From Gammaproteobacteria bacterium (GTDB taxonomy: Bacteria; Pseudomonadota; Gammaproteobacteria; Legionellales; Legionellaceae), in the NCBI GenBank assembly GCA_024742995.1, contig JANSXK010000004.1:1-64000 (forward strand): a DNA stretch of 64,000 nt, written 5' to 3'. Positions 55,295-64,000 of the stretch are shown in pieces (position 1 is the first letter of the stretch; each line of letters starts with the position of its first letter). The notes beneath the pieces are model-generated. The model worked only from the letters and a program-made list of their open reading frames with translations. It was not told where the DNA came from and did no database searches. Both the position numbers and the translations under genes were made by a program.

Positions 55295-57427
55295 ATGAAA
55301 CAAGTTTTACAAAGTCTTCGTAAAGGTAACACCCGAATCATCGACGCCCCTATCCCCAATCTCCCATCAGGTCATCTTCTTATTGCTACTACAACGAGCT
55401 TAATATCAGCAGGTACTGAGCGTATGCTAGTGGATTTTGGTAAAGCATCTTATGTGTCCAAGATGAAACAGCAACCGGAAAAAGTTAAAGAGGTGTTGAG
55501 TAAAATAAAAACAGATGGGTTGTTTTCAACATTCAACGCGGTGCAATCGAAATTAGATCAGCCCTTGCCGTTGGGATACTGCCATGTAGGGCAGGTTGAA
55601 CAAGTAGGGCACGGTGTACAGGGCTTTCAGTTTGGGCAGCGTGTGGTTTCTAATGGTGCGCATGCGGAGGTTGTCCAGGTCCCTGCAAATCTTTGTGCAC
55701 GCATTCCTGATAGTGTGGCAAATGAAACAGCTGTCTTTACTGTAGTTGCGAGCATTGGATTACAAGGTATTCGTCTGGCCAATGTTGTTTTAGGGGAGTC
55801 TGTGGTCGTGATTGGGGCCGGGCTTATTGGTTTACTCAGTATTCAATTGTTGAAAGCGCAAGGATGTCGGGTGTTGGCTATCGACATGGATTGTAAGAAA
55901 TTAGCTTTGGCCGAACAATTTGGTGCAGAAATTTGTGATATATCAACCGGTGCGGATCCTATTGAGCACGGGGTCGCATTCAGTCGTGGTCACGGTGTGG
56001 ATGCTGTATTAATCACGGCTGCAACACCATCAAATGATCCCATGACGCAAGCGGCGCGTATGAGTCGTAAACGTGGCCGTATTGTTTTGGTGGGCGTGAC
56101 AGGATTATCTTTAAATCGCGCTGATTTTTATGAAAAGGAATTGAGCTTTCAAGTGTCGTGTTCTTATGGTCCTGGCCGATATGATCCTATTTATGAACAA
56201 AAAGGGATTGACTATCCTTACGGTTTGGTGCGGTGGACAGCGCAGCGTAATTTTGAAGCGGTACTGGATATGATGGCGGATGGTCGTTTGAATGTAGCGC
56301 CCTTGATTACGCACCGATTTGAGCTTGAAGATGCAGCAGCTGCTTATCAAGTCCTTTGTGAAGAACGACAAGCTTTGGGTATTGTACTGCAATATGGTGG
56401 TGATATCGCAGCTCGGATGACGCAAGAACACCATTTTTTATCGGACGTGCAGTTTGATCCAACGCTCCCTGCGATTGGATGTATCGGTGCAGGCAATTAT
56501 GCTGCCCGTGTTTTGATTCCAGCGTTTAAAGCAACTGCAGCACAATTGCACACCATTGTTTCTGCCAATGGTTTACATGGTTCTGTTGTCGGTGAAAAAA
56601 CTGGATTTATGAAGACGTCTACAGATGTGGATACGGTGTTTGCTAATGAGTCGATTAATACGATTGTGATCGCGACACGTCATGATAGCCATGCACGCTT
56701 TGTAGTGAAGGCGTTGCAAGCTTCGAAACATGTATTTGTCGAAAAGCCGTTGGCATTGGATTTGGCGAGTTTGTCTGAGATTGAAGCGGCCTATCATCTT
56801 GCTAGCATGCAGGGTAATCCCACGCAATTGATGGTAGGATTTAACCGGCGGTACGCCCCTCATGTGCAGACCATGAAGCGATTGTTACAGACAACTGCGA
56901 CGCCAAAAACCATCATCATGACTATCAACGCTGGTGCTGTGCCTAAGGAGCATTGGACGCAGGATAGTGTTGTGGGTGGTGGAAGAATTATCGGCGAAGG
57001 ATGCCACTTCATTGATTTGATGCGTTATATTGTCGGAACAGCAATCACGTCATACCATATTTCTTCCATGCAGCATTCAACTGTTCAGGATACGGTTTCG
57101 ATTATTTTGAATTTTCAGGATGGTTCGATGGGGACCATTCATTATTTTGCCAATGGTGCAAAAAGTTTCCCCAAAGAACGTGTTGAAGTATTTACTGGAA
57201 ATCGGATATTACAATTAGATAATTTCAGGTGTTTACGAGGATTTGGTTGGCCAACCTTTCATAAAAAAACGTTATGGCGTCAAGATAAGGGACAAATGGC
57301 ATGTGTGAAAGCTTTTTTATCTGCGATAGAAACAGGGGTGCCGGCCATTCCGCTGAAAGAACTTTTTGAAGTTGCACGCGTGGCAATTCATTTGAGTCAA
57401 GACATAAGCCAAGGAGTAGAGCAGTGA
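55295..57427 (+). CDS. Bi-domain oxidoreductase: zinc-type alcohol dehydrogenase plus Gfo/Idh/MocA domain (copy 2)
   Basis: 710 aa, paralog of 47885-50071 with the same two-domain plan. The MDR part has SLISAGTERMLVDFG, GQRVVSNGAHAEVVQ and GESVVVIGAGLIGLLSIQLL. The Gfo/Idh/MocA part has AIGCIGAGNYAARVLIPAF, HVFVEKPLALD, MVGFNRRYAPHV and GGGRIIGEGCHFIDLM. The two copies are clearly diverged, so the duplication is old or they were acquired separately. The stop overlaps wecC (GTGA). Reaction unknown; in this context probably on a nucleotide sugar. Confidence 0.9.
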   Translation: MKQVLQSLRKGNTRIIDAPIPNLPSGHLLIATTTSLISAGTERMLVDFGKASYVSKMKQQPEKVKEVLSKIKTDGLFSTFNAVQSKLDQPLPLGYCHVGQVEQVGHGVQGFQFGQRVVSNGAHAEVVQVPANLCARIPDSVANETAVFTVVASIGLQGIRLANVVLGESVVVIGAGLIGLLSIQLLKAQGCRVLAIDMDCKKLALAEQFGAEICDISTGADPIEHGVAFSRGHGVDAVLITAATPSNDPMTQAARMSRKRGRIVLVGVTGLSLNRADFYEKELSFQVSCSYGPGRYDPIYEQKGIDYPYGLVRWTAQRNFEAVLDMMADGRLNVAPLITHRFELEDAAAAYQVLCEERQALGIVLQYGGDIAARMTQEHHFLSDVQFDPTLPAIGCIGAGNYAARVLIPAFKATAAQLHTIVSANGLHGSVVGEKTGFMKTSTDVDTVFANESINTIVIATRHDSHARFVVKALQASKHVFVEKPLALDLASLSEIEAAYHLASMQGNPTQLMVGFNRRYAPHVQTMKRLLQTTATPKTIIMTINAGAVPKEHWTQDSVVGGGRIIGEGCHFIDLMRYIVGTAITSYHISSMQHSTVQDTVSIILNFQDGSMGTIHYFANGAKSFPKERVEVFTGNRILQLDNFRCLRGFGWPTFHKKTLWRQDKGQMACVKAFLSAIETGVPAIPLKELFEVARVAIHLSQDISQGVEQ

Positions 57428-58686
57428 GTATTTCTGTTATTGGGTTGGGTTATATTGGACTACCTACCGCAGCCCTATTTGCATCGAGAAAAATACCTGT
57501 ACATGGTGTGGATGTTGAGGCATCCGTTGTGGCTAAAGTGAACCGTGGAGAAGTGCACTTCATTGAGCCTGATTTAGATATTGTTGTTCGTGCTGCTGTG
57601 ACGGAAGGGTATTTGCATGCTAGCACAGAGGTTGCACCTGCGGCGGTCTTTATCATTGCCGTGCCCACGCCATTTAAGGAGGATCGTCAACCCGATTTGA
57701 CGTATATTGAAAAGGCCGCACAATTGATTGCCCCTGTATTACAGCCGGGTAATTTGGTGATCCTAGAGTCAACTTCACCGGTAGGTACAACAGAGTCTCT
57801 TAGTCGATGGTTGGCAGCTGCGCGTCCCGATTTGACATTCCCTACTGAGCAAGGTGAACAAGCGGAGATTAGGGTGGCTTATTGCCCGGAGAGGGTCCTT
57901 CCTGGTCATATCTTGAAAGAGTTAGTAGAAAATGATCGGGTGATGGGTGGGGTTACGTCATTATGTGCGCTAAAGGCCAAAGAAGCCTACCAAGCATTTG
58001 TTGAAGGTAATTGTTTTCTCACCGATGCGCGTACGGCAGAATTGTGTAAACTAACTGAGAACAGTTATCGAGATGTGAATATTGCTTTTGCGAATGAGCT
58101 TTCTATGCTTTGTGATACCTTGGATGTCAATGTGTGGGAATTGATTCGTTTGGCGAACCACCACCCAAGAGTCAATATTTTGCAGCCAGGTCCCGGCGTG
58201 GGTGGGCATTGCATTGCCGTTGATCCGTGGTTTATTGTTAGCTCTGCGCCAGAGGATGCGGTTTTGATCAAAACAGCGCGTCAGGTCAATGATCATAAAC
58301 CACATTGGGTATTAGCCCAAACCAAGAAGGCGGTGGATGCGTATTTGAAAACCCATGAAAATGAGGCCGCGACAGATGTGGTTATTGCTTGTTTGGGGTT
58401 GTCATATAAGGCAGATATTGATGATTTACGTGAGAGCCCCGCAATGATGATTACACAAGCGCTTGCGGTGCAACATTCAGGACCGGTGTTGGCTGTTGAG
58501 CCCAATATTACCCAATTACCAGCGTCGTGTGCGCAATTTCTCGAGCTATGTCATTGGCAGGCTGCTTTGGAAAAAGCACATATCGTTTTAATCATGGTGG
58601 ATCATAAAGCATTTAAATCGATTCCTGTGGCGGTATGGCAGAATCGTCATGTGATGGATTTGCGCGGCATTTTAGAGCATGCTTAA
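57424..58686 (+). CDS. wecC: UDP-N-acetyl-D-mannosaminuronic acid dehydrogenase
   Basis: 420 aa, nucleotide-sugar 6-dehydrogenase. The NAD loop is ISVIGLGYIGLPTAALFA. Other motifs are ESTSPVGTTESL, CPERVLPGHILKELVENDRVMGG and the catalytic Cys in GPGVGGHCIAVDPWFIV. The NHHPRVNILQPGPG context is typical of WecC/UDP-ManNAc dehydrogenases rather than Ugd. Start GTG at 57424 overlaps the preceding stop. UDP-GlcNAc 2-epimerase (wecB) is not in the window and must lie elsewhere. The product would supply a uronic acid that the AsnB-like enzyme could amidate. Confidence 0.9.
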   Translation: MSISVIGLGYIGLPTAALFASRKIPVHGVDVEASVVAKVNRGEVHFIEPDLDIVVRAAVTEGYLHASTEVAPAAVFIIAVPTPFKEDRQPDLTYIEKAAQLIAPVLQPGNLVILESTSPVGTTESLSRWLAAARPDLTFPTEQGEQAEIRVAYCPERVLPGHILKELVENDRVMGGVTSLCALKAKEAYQAFVEGNCFLTDARTAELCKLTENSYRDVNIAFANELSMLCDTLDVNVWELIRLANHHPRVNILQPGPGVGGHCIAVDPWFIVSSAPEDAVLIKTARQVNDHKPHWVLAQTKKAVDAYLKTHENEAATDVVIACLGLSYKADIDDLRESPAMMITQALAVQHSGPVLAVEPNITQLPASCAQFLELCHWQAALEKAHIVLIMVDHKAFKSIPVAVWQNRHVMDLRGILEHA

Positions 58687-60322
58687 GCGCTATTTTCATA
58701 CCATAAAGCATTTGCGCTTGGAGCAAATTTATTTTCGTCTGTATTATTTATTACGCAAACCTATTATCGTTAGGTCACTGCAAATTCCGACAGTTCAATC
58801 ATGGTTGAAACCTTGGGCGGCACCCAAATATATTGCACCAAAACTTTCGTGTGAGGGGGTGTTTTGTAGTTTGCAGCAGTCGGGCAATATCCACGATCCA
58901 ACGGTTTGGTGTGATACGCAGTATTCACAACTTTGGTTGTATCATTTGCATTATTTTGATGCTTGCAATGCCAAAGATGCTGTGTCTAATGAACCTATAT
59001 TAACGGTATATGTCGAGAAATGGATTCAGCACAATCTCCCCATATCGACCCCTGCTTGGGATCCGTACCCTATTTCTCTAAGGGTGATCAATTGGATCAC
59101 TTGGTTTGCCACGCGGTCTGTTCCACCAAAACAGCATTGGATTGAAAGCTTGGTTTTGCAGGCTGATATTCTAATGCAACGTATTGAATATCATATCCAG
59201 GCAAATCATTTATTCGTGAATGGTAAGGCTCTAATTTTCCTAGGGTCTTATTTTTCAGGTTCGCAAGCCGACTGTTGGTTACACAAAGGGTTAACGATTC
59301 TTGACCGTGAAATCAAAGAACAGTTTTTGTCTGATGGAGGTCATTTTGAATTGTCTCCAATGTATCATGCGCTATTGCTTTGGGATTTATGTGATATTTG
59401 TAATCTTGCTCGACATGTGTCTTCTGCAGCATTACAGCAACGTGTGCCACATCTGAGACAAGTTATTACGCAAGGATTAGCATGGTTGTCTCAAATGAGT
59501 CATCCGGATGGTGATATTGCTTTTTTTAATGATGCGACATTCGAGGCAGCGCCAACTCTCCGTGATTTACAAGATTATATGGAAGTTTTGGGATGGGTGC
59601 AGCCGGAAAAAGTAGATACTTCGTTTGTGGTGTATCACCTGCAAGATAGTGGGTTTGTGGTGGCCAATCTTCCATCCGAGGGTAAAGCAATTTTGGATGT
59701 GGGACAGCTTGGTGCAGTGTACCAGCCAGGACATGCACATGCTGACACGTTAAGCTTTGAACTTTCTTTGTATGGTCAGCGTTTTTTCGTGAATTCCGGC
59801 ATATCAGAATATGGTATTAGCCCATTACGAACTTGGCAGCGTGGCACACAAGCTCATAATACCGTTTGTATCAATGACACGCCTTCTTCAGAGATTTGGT
59901 CGGGTTTTCGTGTGGCGCAACGTGCGGAGCCCGTTGCTTTTTCTATGGATGCTGATGAGGATAGTCATAGGGTTGCTTGCGGCCATAATGGCTATATGAA
60001 GGGGCCACATCCAGTGACACATCATCGTATTTGGACCATGACGAGCAATACAATGGAAATTCTCGATCGTATTGATGGTCGTTACCATTCCTGTAAAGCG
60101 TACTTCTATTTTCATCCAGATGTGCGTATTATGGAAAAAGGTGCGCAGGAATTTGAATGCACTGTTGCGACACGTACCGTAAGGTTGGTATTCGATGGCG
60201 CGACGGAGATTCATGAAAAAATCGTATCTTGGTATCCTGCCTTTGGAAAGGCAGTTCCTAATCGTTGTTTGATTGTAACCTTTCATGATCATCGATTAGA
60301 AACCAAGATCTTATGGATGTGA
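58679..60322 (+). CDS. Heparinase II/III-like polysaccharide-lyase-fold protein (copy 2)
   Basis: 547 aa. Toroid half (DPYPISLRVINWITWFA, HIQANHLFVNGKALIFLG-like segment, GGHFELSPMYHALLLWDL) and beta-sandwich half (VYQPGHAHADTLSFELSLYG, RFFVNSGISEYG, THHRIWTM). It is shorter than copy 1 (671 aa) and diverged. The GHAHADTLSFE motif corresponds to GHGHNDCLSFE of copy 1. No signal peptide is visible, which suggests a cytoplasmic or precursor-level role rather than a secreted lyase, unless exported otherwise. It overlaps wecC by 8 nt. Confidence 0.87.
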   Translation: MLKRYFHTIKHLRLEQIYFRLYYLLRKPIIVRSLQIPTVQSWLKPWAAPKYIAPKLSCEGVFCSLQQSGNIHDPTVWCDTQYSQLWLYHLHYFDACNAKDAVSNEPILTVYVEKWIQHNLPISTPAWDPYPISLRVINWITWFATRSVPPKQHWIESLVLQADILMQRIEYHIQANHLFVNGKALIFLGSYFSGSQADCWLHKGLTILDREIKEQFLSDGGHFELSPMYHALLLWDLCDICNLARHVSSAALQQRVPHLRQVITQGLAWLSQMSHPDGDIAFFNDATFEAAPTLRDLQDYMEVLGWVQPEKVDTSFVVYHLQDSGFVVANLPSEGKAILDVGQLGAVYQPGHAHADTLSFELSLYGQRFFVNSGISEYGISPLRTWQRGTQAHNTVCINDTPSSEIWSGFRVAQRAEPVAFSMDADEDSHRVACGHNGYMKGPHPVTHHRIWTMTSNTMEILDRIDGRYHSCKAYFYFHPDVRIMEKGAQEFECTVATRTVRLVFDGATEIHEKIVSWYPAFGKAVPNRCLIVTFHDHRLETKILWM

Positions 60323-60331
60323 TTTGCATGG

Positions 60332-61513
60332 ATGTGTGTGGGAATGAAGCTATTAATACTTTCCTTTTATTATGCCCCTGATTTAGGGGCTGGTGCGTTT
60401 CGAACTGCAGCTTTGGTTGAGCAATTGGCGCATGCCAAACCCAAAGATATGCAAATTGATGTTATTACGACGCAACCCAATCGCTACGTTTCGTATCAGG
60501 CGCAAGCGCCTGAAATAGAGCAATATGACGGTGTCAGAGTACGACGCATTGCTGTACCACAACATAGCACTGGCATGGTAGCACAATCCTTATCGTTTGC
60601 TCATTTTATGTTAAAAGTGCGACAAATGGCCAAACAAGAAAAGTATGATGTGGTGTATGCGACGGCATCGAGACTATTGATTGCGACTCTAGGCGCATGG
60701 GTAGCAAAATGCCAAAAAGCATGCTTATATTTAGATATTCGTGATTTATTTGTGGATACCATCGGGGATGTATTTCCTCCTTTCCTCTCTAAAATGACAC
60801 AACCTATCTTTGCTCGCATAGAACAGTGGACGTTTACAAAAGCGCAGCATATGAACTTGGTTTCTAAAGGGTTTGCGCCTTATATTCAACAACGCTATCC
60901 AGAAAAAAAACTCAGCTTCTATACCAATGGCATAGATAAGGATTTTTTAAGGTATTCTTTTAATACGGAAAACAAAGCCAGCGAACAATTCGTAGTATTG
61001 TATGCGGGTAATATTGGTGAGGGCCAGGGTTTAGAACGTATTATTCCGCAATTGGCAAAACGTTTGGAAGACTGTGCTCGGTTTATCATTATTGGAGATG
61101 GCGGTAGAAAAGAGCCATTACAGATTGCAGTCCAAGATGCACAGTGTGTTAATGTGGAGTTTATGCCACCGATGAGTCGCATTGATTTGATTGAAGCGTA
61201 TCAGCAGGCTGATGTGCTATTCCTACATTTAAATGATTACGCGGCGTTTCGCAAAGTGTTGCCTTCAAAAATTTTTGAATATGCCGCGACAGGTAAACCC
61301 ATATGGGCTGGGGTTGCTGGTCATGCAGCGAAATTTATGCAAGAGGAAATTCCTAATGCGGCGGTATTTCCGCCGTGTGACGTTGAAACTGCTGTGCAAG
61401 AACTTTCCACGCTACAGTTTGGGGCACAAGATCGACCTGTTTTTGTCGAAAAATACCAACGGGATGTCATCATGAAAACGATGGCTACGGAGTTATTATC
61501 CTATTGCACGTAG
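60332..61513 (+). CDS. Glycosyltransferase family 4 (WbuB-like)
   Basis: 393-aa GT-B enzyme. The N-terminus KLLILSFYYAPDLGAGAFRT, IDVITTQPNRY, VVYATASRLL and YLDIRDLFVDTIGDV are typical of WbuB-like GT4. The donor domain has FVVLYAGNIGEGQGLERII, FIIIGDGGRKEPL and LPSKIFEYAATGKPIWAGV. WbuB-like enzymes usually transfer the second sugar onto the WecA product. Start either at ATG 60332 or 60344 (MKLLILSF); neither has a strong ribosome site. Between the heparinase-like gene and wecA on the same strand. Confidence 0.9.
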   Translation: MCVGMKLLILSFYYAPDLGAGAFRTAALVEQLAHAKPKDMQIDVITTQPNRYVSYQAQAPEIEQYDGVRVRRIAVPQHSTGMVAQSLSFAHFMLKVRQMAKQEKYDVVYATASRLLIATLGAWVAKCQKACLYLDIRDLFVDTIGDVFPPFLSKMTQPIFARIEQWTFTKAQHMNLVSKGFAPYIQQRYPEKKLSFYTNGIDKDFLRYSFNTENKASEQFVVLYAGNIGEGQGLERIIPQLAKRLEDCARFIIIGDGGRKEPLQIAVQDAQCVNVEFMPPMSRIDLIEAYQQADVLFLHLNDYAAFRKVLPSKIFEYAATGKPIWAGVAGHAAKFMQEEIPNAAVFPPCDVETAVQELSTLQFGAQDRPVFVEKYQRDVIMKTMATELLSYCT

Positions 61514-61526
61514 GGAGTGGATATTT

Positions 61527-62615
61527 ATGATGCCAATTTCATTTGTACCACAGGCGGGTTTTTTGTTGGTAAAATCATTTTTTATGACAGTCGTTTTTTT
61601 ATATGGTGCTCGATGGTTGGGCATTAAAATTGGTTTGGTTGATAATCCTGGTGGTCGTAAAAAACATCAAGCACCTGTCCCCCTTGTGGGTGGATTCGCT
61701 ATTTTTCTTAGTTTGACTATCACGCTTGGTGTGCTTGAGCCTATCAATACTTGTTTTATTTTTTGGGTGATGTGCTGTGCTTTGGTGTTGATTTCTGGGG
61801 TTGATGATAAAGTTGCATTACGTGCGAGCCATCGTTTCATATTACACTTTTTGATCGTTTGTACGGGCTCGTTATTTGGTGGCTCTTATATTACCCAAGT
61901 GGGTGATTTAGTGGGCTCTGGTGTGCTTGTTTTAGGAATGGGGAGTGTTGTTTTTACGGGTGTCTCAGTGGTAGGTGTCATCAATGCAGTTAATATGATG
62001 GATGGGATCGATGGTTTGACGGCGTGCGTTACTTTGGTTGAAGTAGGATTGTTATTCATTTTATCTTTATTTGGACATTATCAGGTAGAAACAATGGTTA
62101 TAGGGGCTTTTATAGGGGCATTGCTTGCTTTTTTAGTCTTTAATTTTCCATCACAATTATTTGAAAAATATAGGGTTTTTTTAGGGGATACAGGAAGCAT
62201 GCTAATCGGCCTTATGCTGGCTTGGTTGTGTATACGCTTAACTCAAACAGGTGAATATCGATACCCTCCTGCGCTGATGTTATGGATACTGGCGCTGCCC
62301 TTGATGGATACCCTATATTTAATGGTTGATCGAAAATTACGAGGTGTCTCACTCTTTAGACCCGATAGACATCATATCCATCATCTTTTTCTGCGCTTGA
62401 ATTTCACCCCACGCCAAACCGTAAGCATTTTATCTTTAATCTCCTTATCGATTGGGTTAGTCGGGATAGCATTGTATCGATTGAAAGTACCTGAGCTTTA
62501 TCTTTTCTTAGGTGCATTAATTGTGTTTGGCTCATATTCTATGGGGGTTTACACCCTTAAAAGAAGACTGTTGATACACAACAGTTTGATTCAGGATTCA
62601 ATCGGTTCTTTTTAA
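61527..62615 (+). CDS. wecA: Undecaprenyl-phosphate GlcNAc-1-phosphate transferase
   Basis: 362-aa polytopic enzyme of the MraY/WecA family (about eleven helices) that starts the lipid-linked glycan. It has IGLVDNPGGRKKHQAPVPLVGG, a DDK in GVDDKVALRASHRF, NAVNMMDGIDGLT (catalytic Asp), RVFLGDTGSMLIGL and the C-terminal RPDRHHIHHLFLRL loop used by WecA/WbpL proteins. Which acyl-sugar phosphate is used (GlcNAc or FucNAc) is not certain. Last gene of the glycan run; no terminator hairpin is obvious. Confidence 0.92.
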   Translation: MMPISFVPQAGFLLVKSFFMTVVFLYGARWLGIKIGLVDNPGGRKKHQAPVPLVGGFAIFLSLTITLGVLEPINTCFIFWVMCCALVLISGVDDKVALRASHRFILHFLIVCTGSLFGGSYITQVGDLVGSGVLVLGMGSVVFTGVSVVGVINAVNMMDGIDGLTACVTLVEVGLLFILSLFGHYQVETMVIGAFIGALLAFLVFNFPSQLFEKYRVFLGDTGSMLIGLMLAWLCIRLTQTGEYRYPPALMLWILALPLMDTLYLMVDRKLRGVSLFRPDRHHIHHLFLRLNFTPRQTVSILSLISLSIGLVGIALYRLKVPELYLFLGALIVFGSYSMGVYTLKRRLLIHNSLIQDSIGSF

Positions 62616-62686
62616 TTTTTGGTACCTATTTCCCCTTATTGACCTTTAAAATAAAAACACAAATAAAAGACAAATTGACTGTTTTT

Positions 62687-62695
62687 TGCTATAAT
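62687..62695 (+). promoter_or_regulatory. Extended -10 promoter for the alpha/beta hydrolase gene
   Basis: TGCTATAAT (TGn plus perfect TATAAT) lies 31 nt before the ATG at 62727. The -35 position (AAGACA at 17 nt) is weak, which fits an extended -10 promoter. Confidence 0.55.
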
Positions 62696-62726
62696 TAAAG
62701 CAATCAATTGATGGATTTTATTAAAA

Positions 62727-64000
62727 ATGCCTAAAAGTACCGTAAGTATTACATTTTTAGGGACACAACAACATCGGGATACTCACGCATCTGGGTTGGT
62801 GGGGATGTATAATCAAATTCAAGTCCATGCGCAACAACCTGGTTCTGATGTCGCCGCTATCTTGATTGATGGGGTGGGTTGCAAAGGAACAGCAGCGCAT
62901 CCGATGCCAGGAACGTATGTCTATCAAAACGGTCAGAAACGCAGAGAAACGCGAGAGGTTATCTCTCAGAGGGTAAACAGTTTTGCTCAACATATATCAC
63001 AAAAATATAACGCTCTGACGGGAGAGGGCGCGTTGGATACGGTGTTGGAAGCAGCGATATTTTTAGAAGAAATTATTCAGAAAAATGGTGGGGTGGTGCC
63101 AGAACAAGTCAATTTACAAGGATTTAGTCGTGGTGCGGATTCGTGTGTGCGCATGGCCAATGTGATTCGTCAGTACCATCCAGAAATTAAAGTAAATCTT
63201 TTTTTAGTAGACAATGTACCCGGACCGAATCGTCGAGATGATCTAGAATCTTATATAATTCCAGATAATGTTGAAAGCTGCAATATGGTATTGATGTTGA
63301 ATGAGCATAAAGAACCCCTTAAACCTCAGCATTACCGTCGATTCAAATTTACGAATACTAGGATAAAGTTAGCAATCAATTATTTTGCGGGTAAACATGG
63401 TGCGGGTCTTACAACTAACTATGGGAAGAATTCTCGAACCACACCGCCTGAAACTCAAACGTTAACCCAGGATTTGTTATTAAAATTTAATATCGAACAT
63501 GGCTCACTGCCTGTAGGCAGTAGGGTAGAGTATACGCACATATCTACGGGGGGCGGGCCTATTAGTATGACCCCTTTGGTTGTTTCTAGAGAAGCACTTA
63601 CGGCACGGGAGCGTTTTGGACAGTTATGCGAGGCCATGGAACATTTCAAAGCATTGGCCAAACGTCCGGTGATGAAAAGTGCTACTTATGCAAAGCGATA
63701 TATCTTTGCAAATCGAGATGATTATCTTTTGAATCCTGAGTTATTTCTCGATCCAGAGCATCGAGCACTTTTTAAGGCAGTGTACCCAGCTTGTTTTAAT
63801 TGGTTTTTCGAAGCAGGCTATACCTCAGAAGGTGGGAGAGATAGTGCGGATACTAGAGCACAGGTATTCGAAGAACTACAACAATTGCGACAAGACCATA
63901 AGACTTTTTATGATAATTTTTTAGCGACCTTTGGGATGAAGGATACGAAATTTCATGATGAGAATGATCTTATTGATCCACAAGGGATCCCAAGGATGGA
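62727..64000 (+). CDS. Alpha/beta hydrolase (DUF2235/Tle1-like lipase motif), 3' truncated by window end
   Basis: 424 codons are visible with no stop. The nucleophile elbow GFSRG is at residues 132-136 (Ser134), and an N-terminal strand SITFLGTQQH is followed by AILIDGVGCKG. This matches the pattern of DUF2235-type hydrolases, a family that includes type VI phospholipase effectors, and of similar lineage-specific proteins in Legionellales. The remaining acid and His cannot be fixed. ATG at 62727 is chosen; the ATG at 62711 is followed by a stop after seven codons. Function inferred only from the motif; no signal peptide. Confidence 0.75.
   Translation, partial: MPKSTVSITFLGTQQHRDTHASGLVGMYNQIQVHAQQPGSDVAAILIDGVGCKGTAAHPMPGTYVYQNGQKRRETREVISQRVNSFAQHISQKYNALTGEGALDTVLEAAIFLEEIIQKNGGVVPEQVNLQGFSRGADSCVRMANVIRQYHPEIKVNLFLVDNVPGPNRRDDLESYIIPDNVESCNMVLMLNEHKEPLKPQHYRRFKFTNTRIKLAINYFAGKHGAGLTTNYGKNSRTTPPETQTLTQDLLLKFNIEHGSLPVGSRVEYTHISTGGGPISMTPLVVSREALTARERFGQLCEAMEHFKALAKRPVMKSATYAKRYIFANRDDYLLNPELFLDPEHRALFKAVYPACFNWFFEAGYTSEGGRDSADTRAQVFEELQQLRQDHKTFYDNFLATFGMKDTKFHDENDLIDPQGIPRM

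Overview
This window is an AT-rich (roughly 40% GC by eye) gammaproteobacterial chromosome segment. The tkt-gap-pgk gene order, the tmRNA (tag ANDEIYAEGDGSIAA), a decayed IS256-type element and several large unrecognised membrane or hydrolase proteins suggest a host-associated lineage, perhaps Legionellales/Coxiella-like. That placement is inference, because no rRNA or other phylogenetic marker lies here.

Layout. 1-1354: start of a VOC/glyoxalase-fold gene and an nfeD gene wrecked by an internally deleted IS256-family element. 1971-2380: ssrA. 2478-13432: an unknown protein, the tkt-gap-pgk operon, two tandem paralogous membrane proteins and oligopeptidase A (prlC). 13499-21788: surface-glycan genes (nucleotide-sugar epimerase, polytopic membrane proteins, GT9, acyltransferase 3, a GT-B-like protein, a methyltransferase, a PhyH-type oxygenase). 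22016-34173: a long minus-strand nonulosonic acid locus. It has a PseB/PseC/PseG/PseI core, an unusual cytidylyltransferase-aminotransferase fusion, an aldo/keto reductase, a PIG-L deacetylase, two formyltransferase-fold proteins, and an amidation module (WbpG/PseA-like ATPase with dedicated HisH and HisF). 34434-43863: GNAT, ABC half-transporter, wzc-wzb-wza export/kinase genes, a Wzy/WaaL-type protein and gmhB. 43916-62615: two oppositely oriented sets of bi-domain oxidoreductase, heparinase-fold protein and GT4 glycosyltransferase flank the ADP-heptose genes gmhA-hldE-hldD. One set carries asnB and the other wecC; wecA closes the region. 62727-64000: a truncated alpha/beta hydrolase with a GFSRG motif.

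Together, 13.5-62.6 kb forms a surface polysaccharide island. WecA would start the lipid-linked unit. The nonulosonate locus would supply a pseudaminic-type sugar, possibly N-formylated and acetamidino-modified. The GTs, acyl- and methyltransferases would build and decorate the repeat. The ABC protein (no Wzx is seen) may flip it, Wzy polymerise or ligate it, and Wza-Wzb-Wzc export it and control its length. The heptose genes supply LPS core or heptosylated units. The most interesting system is the nonulosonate locus with its fused enzyme, deacetylase/formyltransferase set and a HisF that lacks a catalytic Asp.
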